Source: Klebsormidium nitens (taxonomy: Eukaryota; Streptophyta; Klebsormidiophyceae; Klebsormidiales; Klebsormidiaceae). Taken from it: a stretch of DNA of 64,000 nt. The position numbers and the translations under genes are program-made. The stretch lies in the NCBI GenBank assembly GCA_000708835.1, contig DF237155.1:1-64000 (forward strand), read 5' to 3'. A model generated the notes under the pieces. The model had not been told where the DNA came from. It saw nothing but the letters and a program-made list of their open reading frames with translations, and did no database searches. Shown here in pieces: positions 45,918-58,800 of this stretch (positions within the stretch are counted from its first letter, which is position 1; the number at the start of each line of letters is the position of its first letter).

Positions 45918-48900
45918 ATGCCGCGCTATGCGCAGCTGGTCATTGGACCTGCTGGAAGTGGCAAGGTGAAAGTTCGAAGGCTGCACTTTTGCGACATTCA
46001 TGGTGGCATGCTTGTGGCATGAATGATCTTTAGTAGTGATCTCTTTAGGAAAGTGGTGGTATTCTGTAAGTGGTGGTATGCTGAAGTGGTGGTATGCTTA
46101 GTGGTGGTATAAGTGGCCCAAAAACCAACTCTCTAAACTGTGCCACCACATGCTTAGATAGATAACAAAGAGACAGTGCGAGCCAGAGCATGTAAGACTC
46201 AGACAGGTCAGGACCCAGATCGGGTTCCGCGTGTTTGAAGAGGGTCCTGGGGCGTTGCAAGGCTGCAGGAGGTGACTTCGCAGCATCAATCCAGTTTCTT
46301 CACTTAATTGTGGTTCTTTGGCGATTCAAAGGAAGGCTATGGCAACAACTGATTGTTGGAAGGTACTTTGGAGCCAAAGGGGTCCTCTATTATTGTCACC
46401 GCTCCTCAGTTGGTATCACTCTCCGCCTTTTTCTGCAGTTCAAGGTGACTGATGCTGAACGTATGACACCCACTTTTCAAGACAGTTCCTCACAAGCGCC
46501 ATCATCTCTCATGCCACACGTTTTCTCAAGTTTCTGAGTCCCATCTGTGCAGTCCACCTACTGCACCAACGTGCACCAACACTGCCAAAGTGTTGGCAGG
46601 GAGGTGTCTATCATCAACTTGGACCCAGCTGCTGAGCATTTTGACTACCCAGTGGCGGTCGGTGAGTCTTTCGAACCGGCTCCGCTCTTTGTCTTGGAAT
46701 GCTGTCGTGCTTGTATGGCCAATCCTTCTGAGGGAAACCTCCATTTTCCGGCAGATGCATAAGTGGCTCTGGAGATGTATTTCCCGACAAGGCTCAGTGA
46801 TTGCTTGACGACCACCATTTTGATATTGGGAGGACTGAGGATCCTTCTGAGAGACGCCTACAGGCAGTCAGACTCTTAGTGCTCGGTCAAGGCATCAAGC
46901 GTGTCGTGACCCGTCATTTTTCACAACCTTTGGGTACTTAAGATCTGTGAGCATCCTCCATGTTTCCTGAGGGGTGTTTTTTCTTTCCTTTACACCTGTG
47001 CATAGATTTGTTGCAGAGTTGAATACCAACGCCAGGGACAGAAGCAACGTTTTGCTTACTGTTGACATCACTTTACGTTTTCGAGTAAGACCTTCCGAGA
47101 CTCGAGCTTGGTTTTGGTGCTGGCGCAGACATCCGTGAGCTCATCTCGCTGGAGGACGTGATGGAGGAGCTGCAGCTGGGCCCCAACGGGGGGCTCGTCC
47201 ACTGCATGGAGTACCTGGAGGAAAACCTGGAGGTCTGGCTCGCCGACGAGCTCCAAAACTTTGCAGAAGACGACTACATCGTGAGTTCCGCAGCATTCTG
47301 GGTTGATTGAAGCTATGCTTTTTCGCCTGACTGGTTCGAACTAGTGGGACTACTTGCAGAGTGTGGATGTGTGGTTGCGCGTTTGCTTCCCTGGACGTTG
47401 TATCCGTACTCACCAAGGTCCAACAGCTCTAAATTCCGGCTTGAACATGTTGCAACTGTGAAGGTTTTGAAGTTCGGCGCGCAGGGCAGTCTTTGACCCT
47501 CAGTGTTTGGCATCAACGCCTTGCACATACGAGATGCGTTCAAAAGTACTTTTATGGTGCTAGACACTCCTCACCTCTAGGCTAGCTTTCTCGCTCCTAG
47601 TGACAGGTGGAAACGGCGCCTCACTTTTTTCCGAACAGTTCTGCCTTTTAGAAAACTGTCAAGTAAAACGACGTGCCACTCACTTGCTCGTAATCGTTCT
47701 AGTTTCTCGCTATTGAAGCGACGAGAAAGGAATTAACTTTTCCTTCCGCTTTAGGTAAGGCAGCATGGCTTACGCTCAACTGTCCGTCGTGCGAGTCGAG
47801 AAAACTCACAGCCTTGCACCTTTTATATCACATGCCGTGCTCTGCGTCCTGCTGCAGATCTTTGACTGCCCCGGCCAGATTGAGCTCTACTCGCACGTGC
47901 CCGTGCTGCGCACCTTCGTGGACCAGCTGAAGCAGTGGGACTTCCGGATATGCGTCGTCTACCTTATGGACTCGCAGGTGGGCGCATTTAAGCGGGCTTG
48001 TGCGACTGCGAGAAGAAAGAAACAAAAATGGGGGCTCGGAGATCTTCTTGGTCTCCCTCGAGAGAGACTTCTTTCAAGAATATCAAGGTTTCGTCGGATG
48101 CCTTGTTTGCGAATTTTGAAGTATCAGTGAACTCGCAACCCACATATCGTCGAGTAGGGTAATTTATGAGGAACCGAACGATGTTTCTGGAGTTGTTTGA
48201 CCCATGATGAAAGGAGCTTGTTACTTTGTCTAGAGGCCCCAACGTCATTTTGATCTGAGAAAGCTCTGAACCGAGTAGTTCGTTTATCCGGTGGAAAGCA
48301 CGAGCATACGAAGGAACTGTTATGGACCAAGAGATGCGCAATTTTCTGGCACCCCTCGGCGTTACGGGTTTTACTATCGGAATCTCCGCCTGCATTCTCC
48401 TCTCCTCCGTTGCAACCGGAGGAGCCCTGCACTCCCTCCTGGATCAAGCGGCCGCTCAGGCTCGCCCCTTTTCCTCACCGCAAGCGCTTTTTGATCTCGC
48501 TTGCTTAAAGCCGACCACATCGCCCTTCTCTTTCCGTCCTTGACGGAAGTCTCACCCCTTCTCTTCCCCCCCAGTTTGCTGCTGACGTGCCCAAGTACAT
48601 CAGCGGCTGCCTGGCGTCGCTCTCGGCGATGGTGCAACTAGAGGTGGCGCACGTGAACGTGCTGAGCAAGGTGGACCTGCTGCCGGACCGGCGCGAGCTG
48701 GACAGGTTCCTGGACCCGGACGTCCGCCTCCTGCTCGCGGACCTCAACCGCGACATGCCGCCCCAGTTCAGCAAGCTTAACACGGCCATCGCCGGCCTGG
48801 TAAGTACTGCGTTGGAAGAGCTGCTGCCGTAAGCCGGAATTACAAGCGGCAGCTCATGATCACGGAGTTGAAGATCAAGTGCATTGAGTGCTGAGGAACG

Positions 48901-49301
48901 AGCACTGGGGCTAGGTTGAATCCAAACCGGTTACATGCAAGATTGAAAAAGTTGCTGACGGTGGACCACCCGTTGGGTTAGAGATCGACACAGGGAAAAG
49001 TGTTTTCTCTGTTTATGCTTCCTTTGCAGAAGTTATCTCAGACTGTCTTTGGATTGGGAATGGTCTGGATGAAGAGCTTCAGATAGTATCAAAAAGAGCT
49101 GCCAAATCCCGAATTGTCCGTGTATCATGCGCGCAGCTCGACGACTGGAGCATGGTCAACTTCTTACCCCTCGACATCGCGGACGAAGAGAGCATCCAGT
49201 ACGTGCTGTCGCATATAGACAACTCGATCCAATACGGTGAGGACGCCGACGTGCGGATAAGGGATCACGAGCCAGGAGACGATGATGACGCTCCCGATTG
49301 A
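45918..49301 (+). CDS. GPN3: GPN-loop GTPase 3
   Basis: Six exons, 45918-45965, 46553-46661, 47129-47280, 47858-47977, 48575-48799 and 49137-49301, code 272 residues. G1 P-loop is GPAGSGKST (10-18), the family-defining GPN loop is at 70-72 ([13 protein letters not shown]), G3 is [11 protein letters not shown] (106-116) and G4 is SKVD (174-177). The C-terminal ending [21 protein letters not shown] is the GPN3 signature and separates it from GPN1 and GPN2. GPN GTPases act in assembly and nuclear import of RNA polymerase II. The first exon codes only 16 residues and ends exactly inside the P-loop (GSGK|ST), an intron position worth using as a phylogenetic marker. Confidence 0.95.
46051..46116 (+). 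repeat. GTGGTGGTAT minisatellite in GPN3 intron 1
   Basis: Four imperfect copies of AAGTGGTGGTATGCT-like units in about 66 bp, within the intron 45966-46552. Confidence 0.7.
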
Positions 49302-50652
49302 CCATGTCCCGAAATCGGAGCCTATTCTTTTAGTAACACAAACTGGACGAAACATCTGTCCTATTGTGCGATACCCTGGAGATGCATGGATTGGATGATC
49401 ATGGGATGCACGTGTACAATCTGTGGGCATGATCCACAACCTTAGATTTGCATGCACGGGCCTGCTTAAACCCGATCATATCTTTAATACTATATCTTAA
49501 CGAAGCGGTGTACAGTGATTTTTGTTGCTTGCTATGTGCATCACATCGATCAAAGTGGCGCATACGCATGCTATTTGCATGCATTTGCGGATCCCTCTAA
49601 GCCGGTGGATATCGATGCTGTGGCTGCGCTGCGTGCGGGGATCGGTCCATGGCGCGCGTGAGACAGGCCGCCGGTCAAACAGTCTCAAGTCGCAATCTAT
49701 ATAGTCGGATCGAGGCCGTCACTTAGTTTTCGGTAGCTATGCTGCACTCCTTGCGTGCATGCAAACTTAGGAAATTAGAACAACGCAGTTATGCATGCAG
49801 CGATACAACCGTGACGCGGCCTGCAGGCCGCATTCGAACATGATTCAGAAAATACGAAACATGGAAGGCGGTATCCGCGCCGGCGCCGGTACGTCGCTCA
49901 TGCGTGCACCTTTGACGCACGTGTCGGTTTTGTGGATTTTGTCAAACTGAAAGCAGTATGCCAATCGTATAACTCTGGGTGACACACGGGCCCGGGGGGC
50001 CACCTGATCCTTTGAGATCATGATTGCGCGAAGCTCCTTGTAAAGTACACTGTATACACGCGTTACTTGATCAGCAGCAAGGACCACGAAGGCAGATCTC
50101 TTCTCGCTACATCAACTCTACAGGTAAGACCTCTACAAACAGCTCGAAGTTCTGAAATATTGCTCAGGGTCGCTCAGTCTATCGGCAGGCTTGCTCAATT
50201 CGATGCTATACTTTCTCTGAATTGTACACCTGCACACGCTTGACCAATCGTACGCTACTTCACACCTTGCTCTGCTCGCGGTAAACCTCACCGATAGACC
50301 CTGCTCTTTTTGGAAGTCAGCCGCTATTCATGAACCACCATCTCAAAGTCGTGCGCCTCACTTCACTGGGATTGAGTTCCTGCAGGCTCCACCTCAATTC
50401 TCGCTTCTACTCTCTACAATCTTTGGCAACCGGTCTCTACATCTCAATCAGTGCCGGATAATAGTCCTAAAACACAAGATAATGTTTGGTACTTACACCG
50501 TTTCTGGCTGCTGTTGGCAAACTCCACATCCGAGCTCCCTTCATCGGACAGTCTTGGGACAATTCTCAACTTATTCCATTCAGCACATATCGCTCCACCT
50601 ATTTCCTCTCGTAAACTCTTCCTATCTAACGGCCGACCATAGCGTACATGTC
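49302..50652. other. Spacer between convergent GPN3 and the 50653 gene
   Basis: About 1.35 kb. The first half is rich in GCATGC/TGCATG strings and short palindromes (49560-49920). The second half is pyrimidine-rich on the plus strand. No exon with splice context, no RNA gene. Confidence 0.45.
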
Positions 50653-52315
50653 TCAAAAGCTGCTTGGATCGTCTCGATCGTACTCGGGGTTTTCATACTG
50701 CGTCCAAAACGCAGAGCCGTCCTCGTTCCCTGCTTCTTTGAGGTGGGGCCCGCCGTCGGTCGCGCCGTCCTTGTTTCCAGGCAGCCGCTCCGCCAGTTTG
50801 AGGCGCTTCTGGTCCCTGTCTCCCGGGCAGATTGTCTTGGTCATGCGCCGCCCCTTCTGGCCGGTTGGCCCGTTGCTGACTCCGTTCGTCATGGGCGCCC
50901 GGTTGAAGACCCCGGGCCCAGGAATGTGGCAGCCGACGCCGGTGGAGAGGCGGGCGGGGGGAGAGACTTTGGGGGAGTCGGTGTGGCTGCCGCTGCGATA
51001 CGCCTGCACAGGTGCAACTCTCACGTCAGCATGCCGGACAGTCTGACCGCCAATCTCAGTTGTATGTAGAAGGGGTGTCCACGAAAACGTCCTACGCATA
51101 CCGTTGCATCAACAAACTCAAGACAAAGCGAGGAGAATCAATGATTTGACCTTTGAAAGCAGAAGCAAAATATTTAAGCCGAGAAAGACAGGCCTTCTAG
51201 CAGCTAATATCATACGAAACCCATTTTGAAGCTAAGCCTGAAATGGATGACCCGGGGCGCGCACATATGGATCCTGTAATTCGTGGCGTCAGGTCGGGAC
51301 AACGATACGTGCACATGTTATTCGCCGTGTTGAAGCTCAGAAACTGAATCGGTTGCGAAAGGGCATTCATGATGAGCACGCACACTAGAAAGAATGAAGG
51401 TCTCTCCGAAAACTTTGGATTCTGTTAGTCGACTTCTGCTTATTCTCGCTTGTTCTTGGTATATCTGGTCCCCACAGAAACGGCTCGTGAGTCAACCTTT
51501 GATAGAGCATGGAACGTAAAACAGCGCCGAGATTACGCTTGAGGGATCCAAAGCAGATTGAACGATCGCTCACATCAAGAAGGCCCGCCTGGGCCGGAAT
51601 GAGCTCCTCTTCGTCCTGGTAAGAAGAGATGTCATCGCAGCGGAAGATGGGGTCGAGGTTCAGGCCATCGATGCTCGGTCCGTGGGGGCAGGGGGAGAGC
51701 GGCGCCGGTGCGACAGCTTCCGGGAACGCCTGCGGAAATCGTTTGAAGAGAAGTCAGATAGTTTGAGTATATCGTGGTGGCCTGACGATGGTTTCTGTCG
51801 GAGAACCAGAGAACAGCAAAAGAGGCTCCAGACCGGGCACAAGTTCACAGAGTTTCGGGCTGCAACAGCACGTGAACAACGTTCAATTGACTCAGTATCA
51901 CTGACTTTCTGGATGTCTAATCAGTTGGCTGTGCCGTCTCCTAGTAGATTGGTCACTTTGATAAATGGTCTGTGAGATTGCCAAGTTGCTCGAATATAAG
52001 TCTTGCTCCCATAGTGACGAGCAGCGTCAGGTGCATCCGACTCTCCGGCCGAAAAATGCAACTCTCCGACCAAATTCACGCCCGATTGAGATGGATTTTC
52101 CGCTTGCGCTTATCTAATCTGACAAAAGACACAACATGTGACGCACCTGCTTTGCGTGCTCTCCTGGTTGCTGCTTAGACGTTGGCACAGCAGCCGCTTT
52201 TGGGGATTCGAAGTAGCGCTCAAACGCTTCCTCCCAGGCCAGTTGAGAAGCCACAGCGGAAGGGACCTCCGGCTCCGGCTTGTCGTTCCGTGGCGTCTCC
52301 TGGTCGGCCAAGCCG
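50653..52315 (-). CDS. Unrecognised protein, three 3' exons (5' end not resolved)
   Basis: Exons 52315-52147 (enters with one codon base, leaves AAGCAG|gtgcgt), 51729-51574 (GAT|gtgagc) and 51003-50653 (TGA stop) join in phase for about 225 residues. The product is hydrophilic and Pro/Gly/Asp-rich. Features are WEEAFERYFESPKAA, LDPIFRCDDISSYQDEEEL, a basic stretch GQKGRRMTK with DQKRLKLAERL, and a C terminus FWTQYENPEYDRDDPSSF. There is no membrane segment. The upstream first exon should lie between 52316 and about 52880, since a stop codon blocks the frame just before the acceptor at 52316. Family not recognised. The basic clusters hint at a nuclear protein. Confidence 0.6.
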
Positions 52316-52879
52316 CTGCACGGAAAGCGGGCGGCGAGCTTCTGCTTTCCGCAATGCTAGCTTATGACAGAAGGACAAACTCAGGGTCAAGCAACGACAA
52401 GGGTAAACTTCTTAGAACATCGGTTGCGAAGATTGTGGAGCGTTGTTTATGGATGCGCCCCATGCGACTCGTTATCTGCGTCGTCCTGACAAGGGACGCT
52501 TCTCCAGGCGCGATTGCGCGGAAGCCGTCTTGGAGTGCCCCCAACAACCTTTCTCTGTGTTTCTTCAGTCACCCTTCACCGGCATCCCCGGGAAAGGTTT
52601 TCGGGACGAAGGCAACACAAGTGCTCAGTATCCGGGCGGTCCTGGGCTACCCCGCTGTGAGAGGGCCCAAAGCACAAGCTATGCTTCTCTGAAGAACCGA
52701 CACCCGACACCCAGAGTGGAGTAGTGCAGTCCGTGATCCTACCACATCTAGGTCTTATAAGCGAGCTTACTTGACTCTTCAGTGTTACCCTCTAAAGTTC
52801 TGCTGAGAAGCCTTCAACTGGACTTGCAAAAGAAACCACGCTCGATGTCAGCCAGCCCAGCTCACCTCCTGCCGTCGAC
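52316..52879. other. Gap between two same-strand genes
   Basis: 564 bp that must hold the 3' UTR of the upstream gene and the promoter and first exon of the 50653 gene. No unambiguous first exon could be chosen. Confidence 0.4.
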
Positions 52880-55800
52880 CTAATGTTCCTCCTCTTCGCC
52901 CGACGCAACGCCGACGTCCTCAACTTTCTCGCCAGGCTGCAACCGTAGGATAGAGGAATGTTTCCAAGCCTTCAGATTAGCCGTTTCTCACCGCTGTTCG
53001 CAGATACAACTGGAATATGGATAGGAACATATGCAGCAGCCTCGGCAACCGGCGCTCTCTTCTTCCAGCCGCAATTCTGCTGACCTATGCTGGAGCTCTC
53101 AGAATTCAACCCACCTGAGGTGCGCCATCCTTGGGCAAATTCGAGCTTGTAGCTCCTTTTGCTGCGCGGAACGCGGGGGCGACGTTGAGCTTGAGCAGCT
53201 TCTTGGTGTCCTCGCGCCTGCTGCAAAATTCTCAGAACCTTGAGAACGTACGTTGCATGAAATAGGTTTAGGTGAGAAATACAGCTTGCCGTGACGAGTC
53301 CGATTTTCAATCAAGGGCTTCGCATTTAGTTTAAATCTTACTCCAAGACGGGTAATCATTGAAAACGTGAGTGCTTTTGAGCTTCCAGCCGAAGACCCTT
53401 TCTGCTGAACGGCCAGATGAACAGCAAGCCCACTATGTCACGACCCCCGTAGTCCAGAAGAACGTTACAGCGGCAGGCTCTAGCTAACCGCATTCCCAAC
53501 GGCGACAGATGAGAAGACAGGGACATTGGCATTTGAGGCGCAGCTGTCGACAAACGTGCAAAACTCCAAGAACCTCTGAGGAAGTTGTTCGTTGAAGTCA
53601 CTTACTCTTCATCCTTGCGAAGTGTGCCCTTCTCCAACTCTTCCGGAAGGTCGCTCCGAACATCAGCCTCTACTTTGTCTGGTAGATGAACCTGCAGCGT
53701 TAAATGCTTTCAGTACTGATGTTGGCTGGACGCCTCGAACGTCAAGCCAGTACTAAATCCTACTGAGAATGGTGGCGTGTTCCCGCTGTATTTACCCGTC
53801 CGACAATGTGCACACTTGGAGTGAGTTCGACGTGTCAAAAGAGAGGTGATCAAGATCCCGGAAAGAGTACTGAGCGAACGTATCCGCACGGCCAAACGAG
53901 ACAATAAACGATCATGTTCGACGCCTTGTCCCGCTTTTCTGGGCGTATGGAGACAATATCTCGGAGCAGCTGATCCCGCAGGACGTCCGAAAGTGGCAAA
54001 TTGTAGGGAATCTTGATGGCCGGCATTTCTGCTAATCCACGCTATCATCACTCACGTTCGACACAAACGGCGCCGACACAGTGGGGCGCACCTTCTTGTC
54101 GTCCGCTGCAAATGGTCCCACGTCGGATTGGCTGCCCACCGGGAAGACGCTGTCGGCACCGTCCGACGGTGCGGCGGTGGTGGAGATGAGGGCGCTGGAC
54201 AGTTCGACGTTCTTGCAGTGCTCACCGGTTTGCTGCTGGCCGTTGGGGTTGATCTGAACCAGCAGCAAAGGTGCTACTTGTGAGTGGCTAGGAATCCCTT
54301 GAACAAGATATCAACGGACAATTGTCACGCATTGACTTGATGGGGTCTCCATCGAATTAGCTGACATCGCACTTTCGAGCAAGACATTGAAAGGTGCATT
54401 CATCCGGCCTTCTTTATGCTCATACTTTGCTCGAACTCCCGAGAATGAGGGCAGGCAAGTCAACCTGTTCGACGACGATCTAGCAAAGTAACGCCGAATC
54501 ATCTTGTGTCAAAATGGGCCAGCATGTTGCTCCTCTAGCTTTGCAGAGTTACTGTGGAACCGAGGTTGTCATGATCGCCAGGGCGAACCTTGACATTAAG
54601 TCCCCCTGCAAACAGCCATTTTCTAAACCAACTGCTCAGTACAAGGCCGACGCGAGTTTCAATAAGCTGCAGCCCGCACCTGTTTCATGACTGTGGTGGT
54701 GCTGCTGATTGTGAACCCGACCTTTTTGTTGTCCAGGTTGTTGGGCGCCAGGGAAGAGGTTAAGCTGTTGACCACGGCCGGTGCATTGGGCTGGGGCTCC
54801 GTCACGTCCAGACTGCAGGAACCGGAAAAACGTTTGAGGCAGTCGGAGCCCTGGGAAAGACGATGACTTCGACTGCAACGATTAACCGCTTATTTATTGG
54901 GTTCAGATCAACGGGTATTCTTCCAAACGATTCAAGTGCGATAGAGGCACAAAGTGTTTGCCTCATTCACTCAAAATACTACACCGTGAAAGAGGCACTC
55001 CGACGATCCACCAGGTCCGACAGAAACTGGGAATCTCTCCAAGCTCGTAGAACGTCTGTCTCTCAACGGACTTTGTTACCCCGTCTCTGAACATTGAAAG
55101 AAGCGGTTCTCTTAGGCAAGACTCTAGCACGAGCGACGGCTTCGATCTTCTCATACGATGCTGGACACAGTACGGCATCACTCACGTGATCTGCTTCTCG
55201 TTCGCCGCGCCATGCTGCTGCTTCTCCACAACGTCGAGGCACACATCCGGCCGCCCGTCGCCTTTCACAACCACGTCAAGCTGCATTTCAGCCGGCGTCC
55301 GAATCAGAGGCGTCAAGGAGGCAAATCAAGCCGAAGTATGCGCACGGATTGGGAAGAGGCCGCCCAACATGAGATTCAGTTCCACCCGACAATCGAGATT
55401 ATGTGCAGACGAGAGAAGCGAAAATACAGAACAAGAAGAAAGGGGCGAGCCCGCGGTCACGATAAAGTGGTAAGGGACAGCTTGCTGTAAATGGAAACCA
55501 GTCCCAAGCGCGCACCGCTGGTGGAAGCAGACAGAATCTCCTGACCAAAAGGCAACGGCGAAGGATCTTGACTCCAAATGAGTCGCCACGTCGTCTCTTT
55601 CAAAAGTTCCAGTGTCGCCAGATGCGTTCAGGAAGTGTAGACTGCAGACTACAAGTGTAGATTTGCTGGACGAGACAATTCCGCCGATTCTCGCACACAT
55701 GATCGGCACTCCTCAGCTAGATCAGCCAAGCCTTTCCGCAATCCACCCGCTCAAAGTTATAAGCTTGTCAACAACCTTTGGAACACTTCGAGCTCACCTG

Positions 55801-58800
55801 CGCAGATTCTGGAAGCGCTCCATTTCCGCCAGCTGGCACGATCAGCTTCTCGTCCTCAGCGCTTCCCTCCACGTCATCGACAATCTCGCCGTCCTCTACC
55901 TCGTCCATCTCGCCCAGCGGGCCGCCAGTCTCTCCCTTCCACCGATCCCCTTTGAGGCCCGACGCCCCACTGGCCCCACAGTGCAGCCCCTTTGCGCCGG
56001 CTGCAATCGTCTTCTGGCCCAGCCCGTTCGCTTCCGGGTCGTTGAATCGGCTGAGGGGACTCGGCTTCACCGCCAGTTGTGCTCCGATTTCAGCATCCAA
56101 CTCCCTGGCACCGTGCTTCAGCGAAGCCTCTCCTCCTCGAGACCTGTCGGCGAACAATCCGAAACCGCGACCGGAAGCATCCTCAAAGTCGAGGCGTGTC
56201 ACGAGCGGAGCGGTACCTCCCAACTGTTCGTGGACCAGTGTCCGGCGCCAAGGGGTTAAGCTCCTCATGTAGGTCTCCGGGAGAGGCGCCAGGTGGGTCG
56301 GAGGGAAGGGGACTTGTTCCAGTAGCATGTTCCCAGCGTCTCCCGTGAGCATGAGGGCAGACGTACCGCGACCCGTGGCTGCGTTGGGGTACAGCAACTG
56401 AGGGGGGCGAGGGGGGAGGCCCAGAGGGAAGATGGGGCTGTTGCGGAGGGGGCTGCTGTTGAAGGGGCCCTCCCGAGGCAGTCGAGCTTCTGTAGACAGG
56501 CCGAGAGGGGCGCCCACCTGCAAGGAAAGACGGACTGTTCAGAAAGTTGCTGCGCAGTGGCAAGACTTGACGACTCCATTTGGCTGACAGTTGGCGTAAA
56601 GATGATCTTAAGCCAGCAAGGCAACAGAATGGGCGTTGCAACCGTGGAACCCGCGGCTGACTTCGAAATACACAAACATTTCCTTTATGTGTTCGGTCTC
56701 AAATGTATATCCTTCTGGTTTCAGAACACGAAAGGAAGCCGCACCAGGGGAACAGACTTTTTAGATCTGTCGAGCACCCGGGGCTTTTAGGTAGCTGGAG
56801 GCACCATTCACATGTTGACCTGTCTCACAGCGGCTGGAACTAGAGAAAGCCGGCTCATTGCGTGCGTCGACCTCTTGTGATCAAAAATCTCCGCTGGACC
56901 ATTCATGATTGGCCGTTCAAGGGGGCAAACTGTCTGCAAAAAGGCCTATCCAGACATGCTGGGATCTCCAGCGGCATGGTTAGAAAAGAAGGGACGGAAA
57001 GGTCGGACAATCCCAAAGACTATTTCTTCCAGGGTCGACCTACCTGGAACATGTCCGCCTGCCTCAAACCCCCGCTCGTGGCTTGGCGCGCTTGGCGGAA
57101 GTGGCCGGGGGAGGTGACGTCCTTGGCAGCCAGGCCAGCCAGAGCTCCAAGGCTCTTTCCCGTGCTGCCAGCAGACGGCACCCGATCAGCAGACAGGCCA
57201 GGAGCCGTGGACGACGGGCTGGCTACGGAGCGGCCGAGGACCTGTGACAGGAGAAAGGAGACAGTATGTCAAATGTGCGCAAGCTCAGAAATGTGACGTG
57301 TATGCCTGACGAAACCTTGTCATCTTCGGAGCAGACTGTGCGCCCTTGAAGTGTGGGCACGTGGTCAGAACAGACACCAAACCTTTTCCTGTTCTTTTGT
57401 AAAAGGTTCGGTTATGAAGCTGAAGAGTAGGCATCTGGCAAGCGCTTGCTCCGAAACGACTCTTTAAGTCACGATGCTCAAGAAGTATGAGCATCGCAGG
57501 CAACGCAAGCACTGATAAATCTACGAAGTCTTCCATCCTGCCTGAGAAAGCTGGCCTTTGGGCAACCCAAGGGAATCTCTCACACCTCTTGCCACCTGTC
57601 GTAGTACACAAAGTGGACGTCTCACCTGCTTCTTCTTCTCCAGCTCAGCGGCCTTGAACTCGTCGGTGAACCTCTTCCGGCTCAGCAGTGCTGCGACGTG
57701 CTCTGCTTGCGCCCGTCTCGCCGCCTCCCCGTCGGCCTCCTCGTCGTCTAGCAGGAGGTGCAGCTCGTGGTACTTGCGCCGCTCGTCGGCCTTGGCAGCG
57801 ATCATGCACTCCAGCGCCACCTTGGTGGGGGAGTCTGCACCCTCCTTGACCTGTGCCACGTGTTCTGTCTGGTTCTCAGGAGCGAGGTTGGCGGGGTGCT
57901 CAGCAAAGACAGCGCGTGCTGGAGAGCTTCTTCCCACCCCGCCCCTCTCCTTGCTGTGGTTGCTGTTGGTTATGTCAGGAGCATTCTCGTTAAAGTAGCG
58001 TGCCTGCAGAGTTGGATGGAAACTGATGTTGCAAGGACAGCTGTCAAACGCATGGACAAGCGAAGCGTATCTGTACGTTGTGCGCCTGGTCACAAAGAAA
58101 AGCAGCCAATAACTTTCTAGGCTACTCCCCAGACACTTCACTCTTGATACTGGCTAAAAGTTGCGCTTCAAAATCTTGAGTTGCCCTTGTGTATTCAATC
58201 GTGTTCACTCCCTACCAAAAGCCCTGTGCTATTGATTGCTTAGATCATCCCAGCGATGGGGCTGAGATGAAGGACACTAGGTTAGCCAATGAGATTCTGC
58301 ATTGAAGCCTCATAAAATGGGTGGAGAAGATGCAGGAGCTTCCGCTACAACTTGAAAGCCTCTCTGCAAAATGTTGCTAACCAATTGCTGTTGCGCATCT
58401 GCTCAAGAAGGTGCGGTTCTCGCAAGATCTGTAACATTTCCGCTTTATAGAAGTAGACCACTAAACCAAGGTGCCACCTAGTACGATTTGAGGAAACCCA
58501 GTCCCATTATGCATGCAAGCAGACAGTCTATCTGTACCTATCAAGAATGCCAGTACTGAAAAAGCACAGAATGCCTGGCCCTCTCACCTGCATGTCCCTC
58601 CTCGCACGCTTGATGGGAAGCGACGAGTCGTCATCACTACCCTCAGCTTCGTTCGCGGCAGTTGTCTCATGTGACCATGCAGGCTTGCTGCTAATCCTGC
58701 AAATACAAAGTGACCTATCAAGAACAACACAACAGAGGGCTATGACCACATTGTTCTTCTGCAGCTTCGATCACTCTAAAAGTGAAAGAGCATCAAACAG

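Noticed and set aside
55612-56272. 215- and 164-residue plus-strand open frames
   Set aside because: They lie antisense to the 720-bp exon of the 866-residue gene, whose splice phases are consistent. High GC keeps the antisense frames open.
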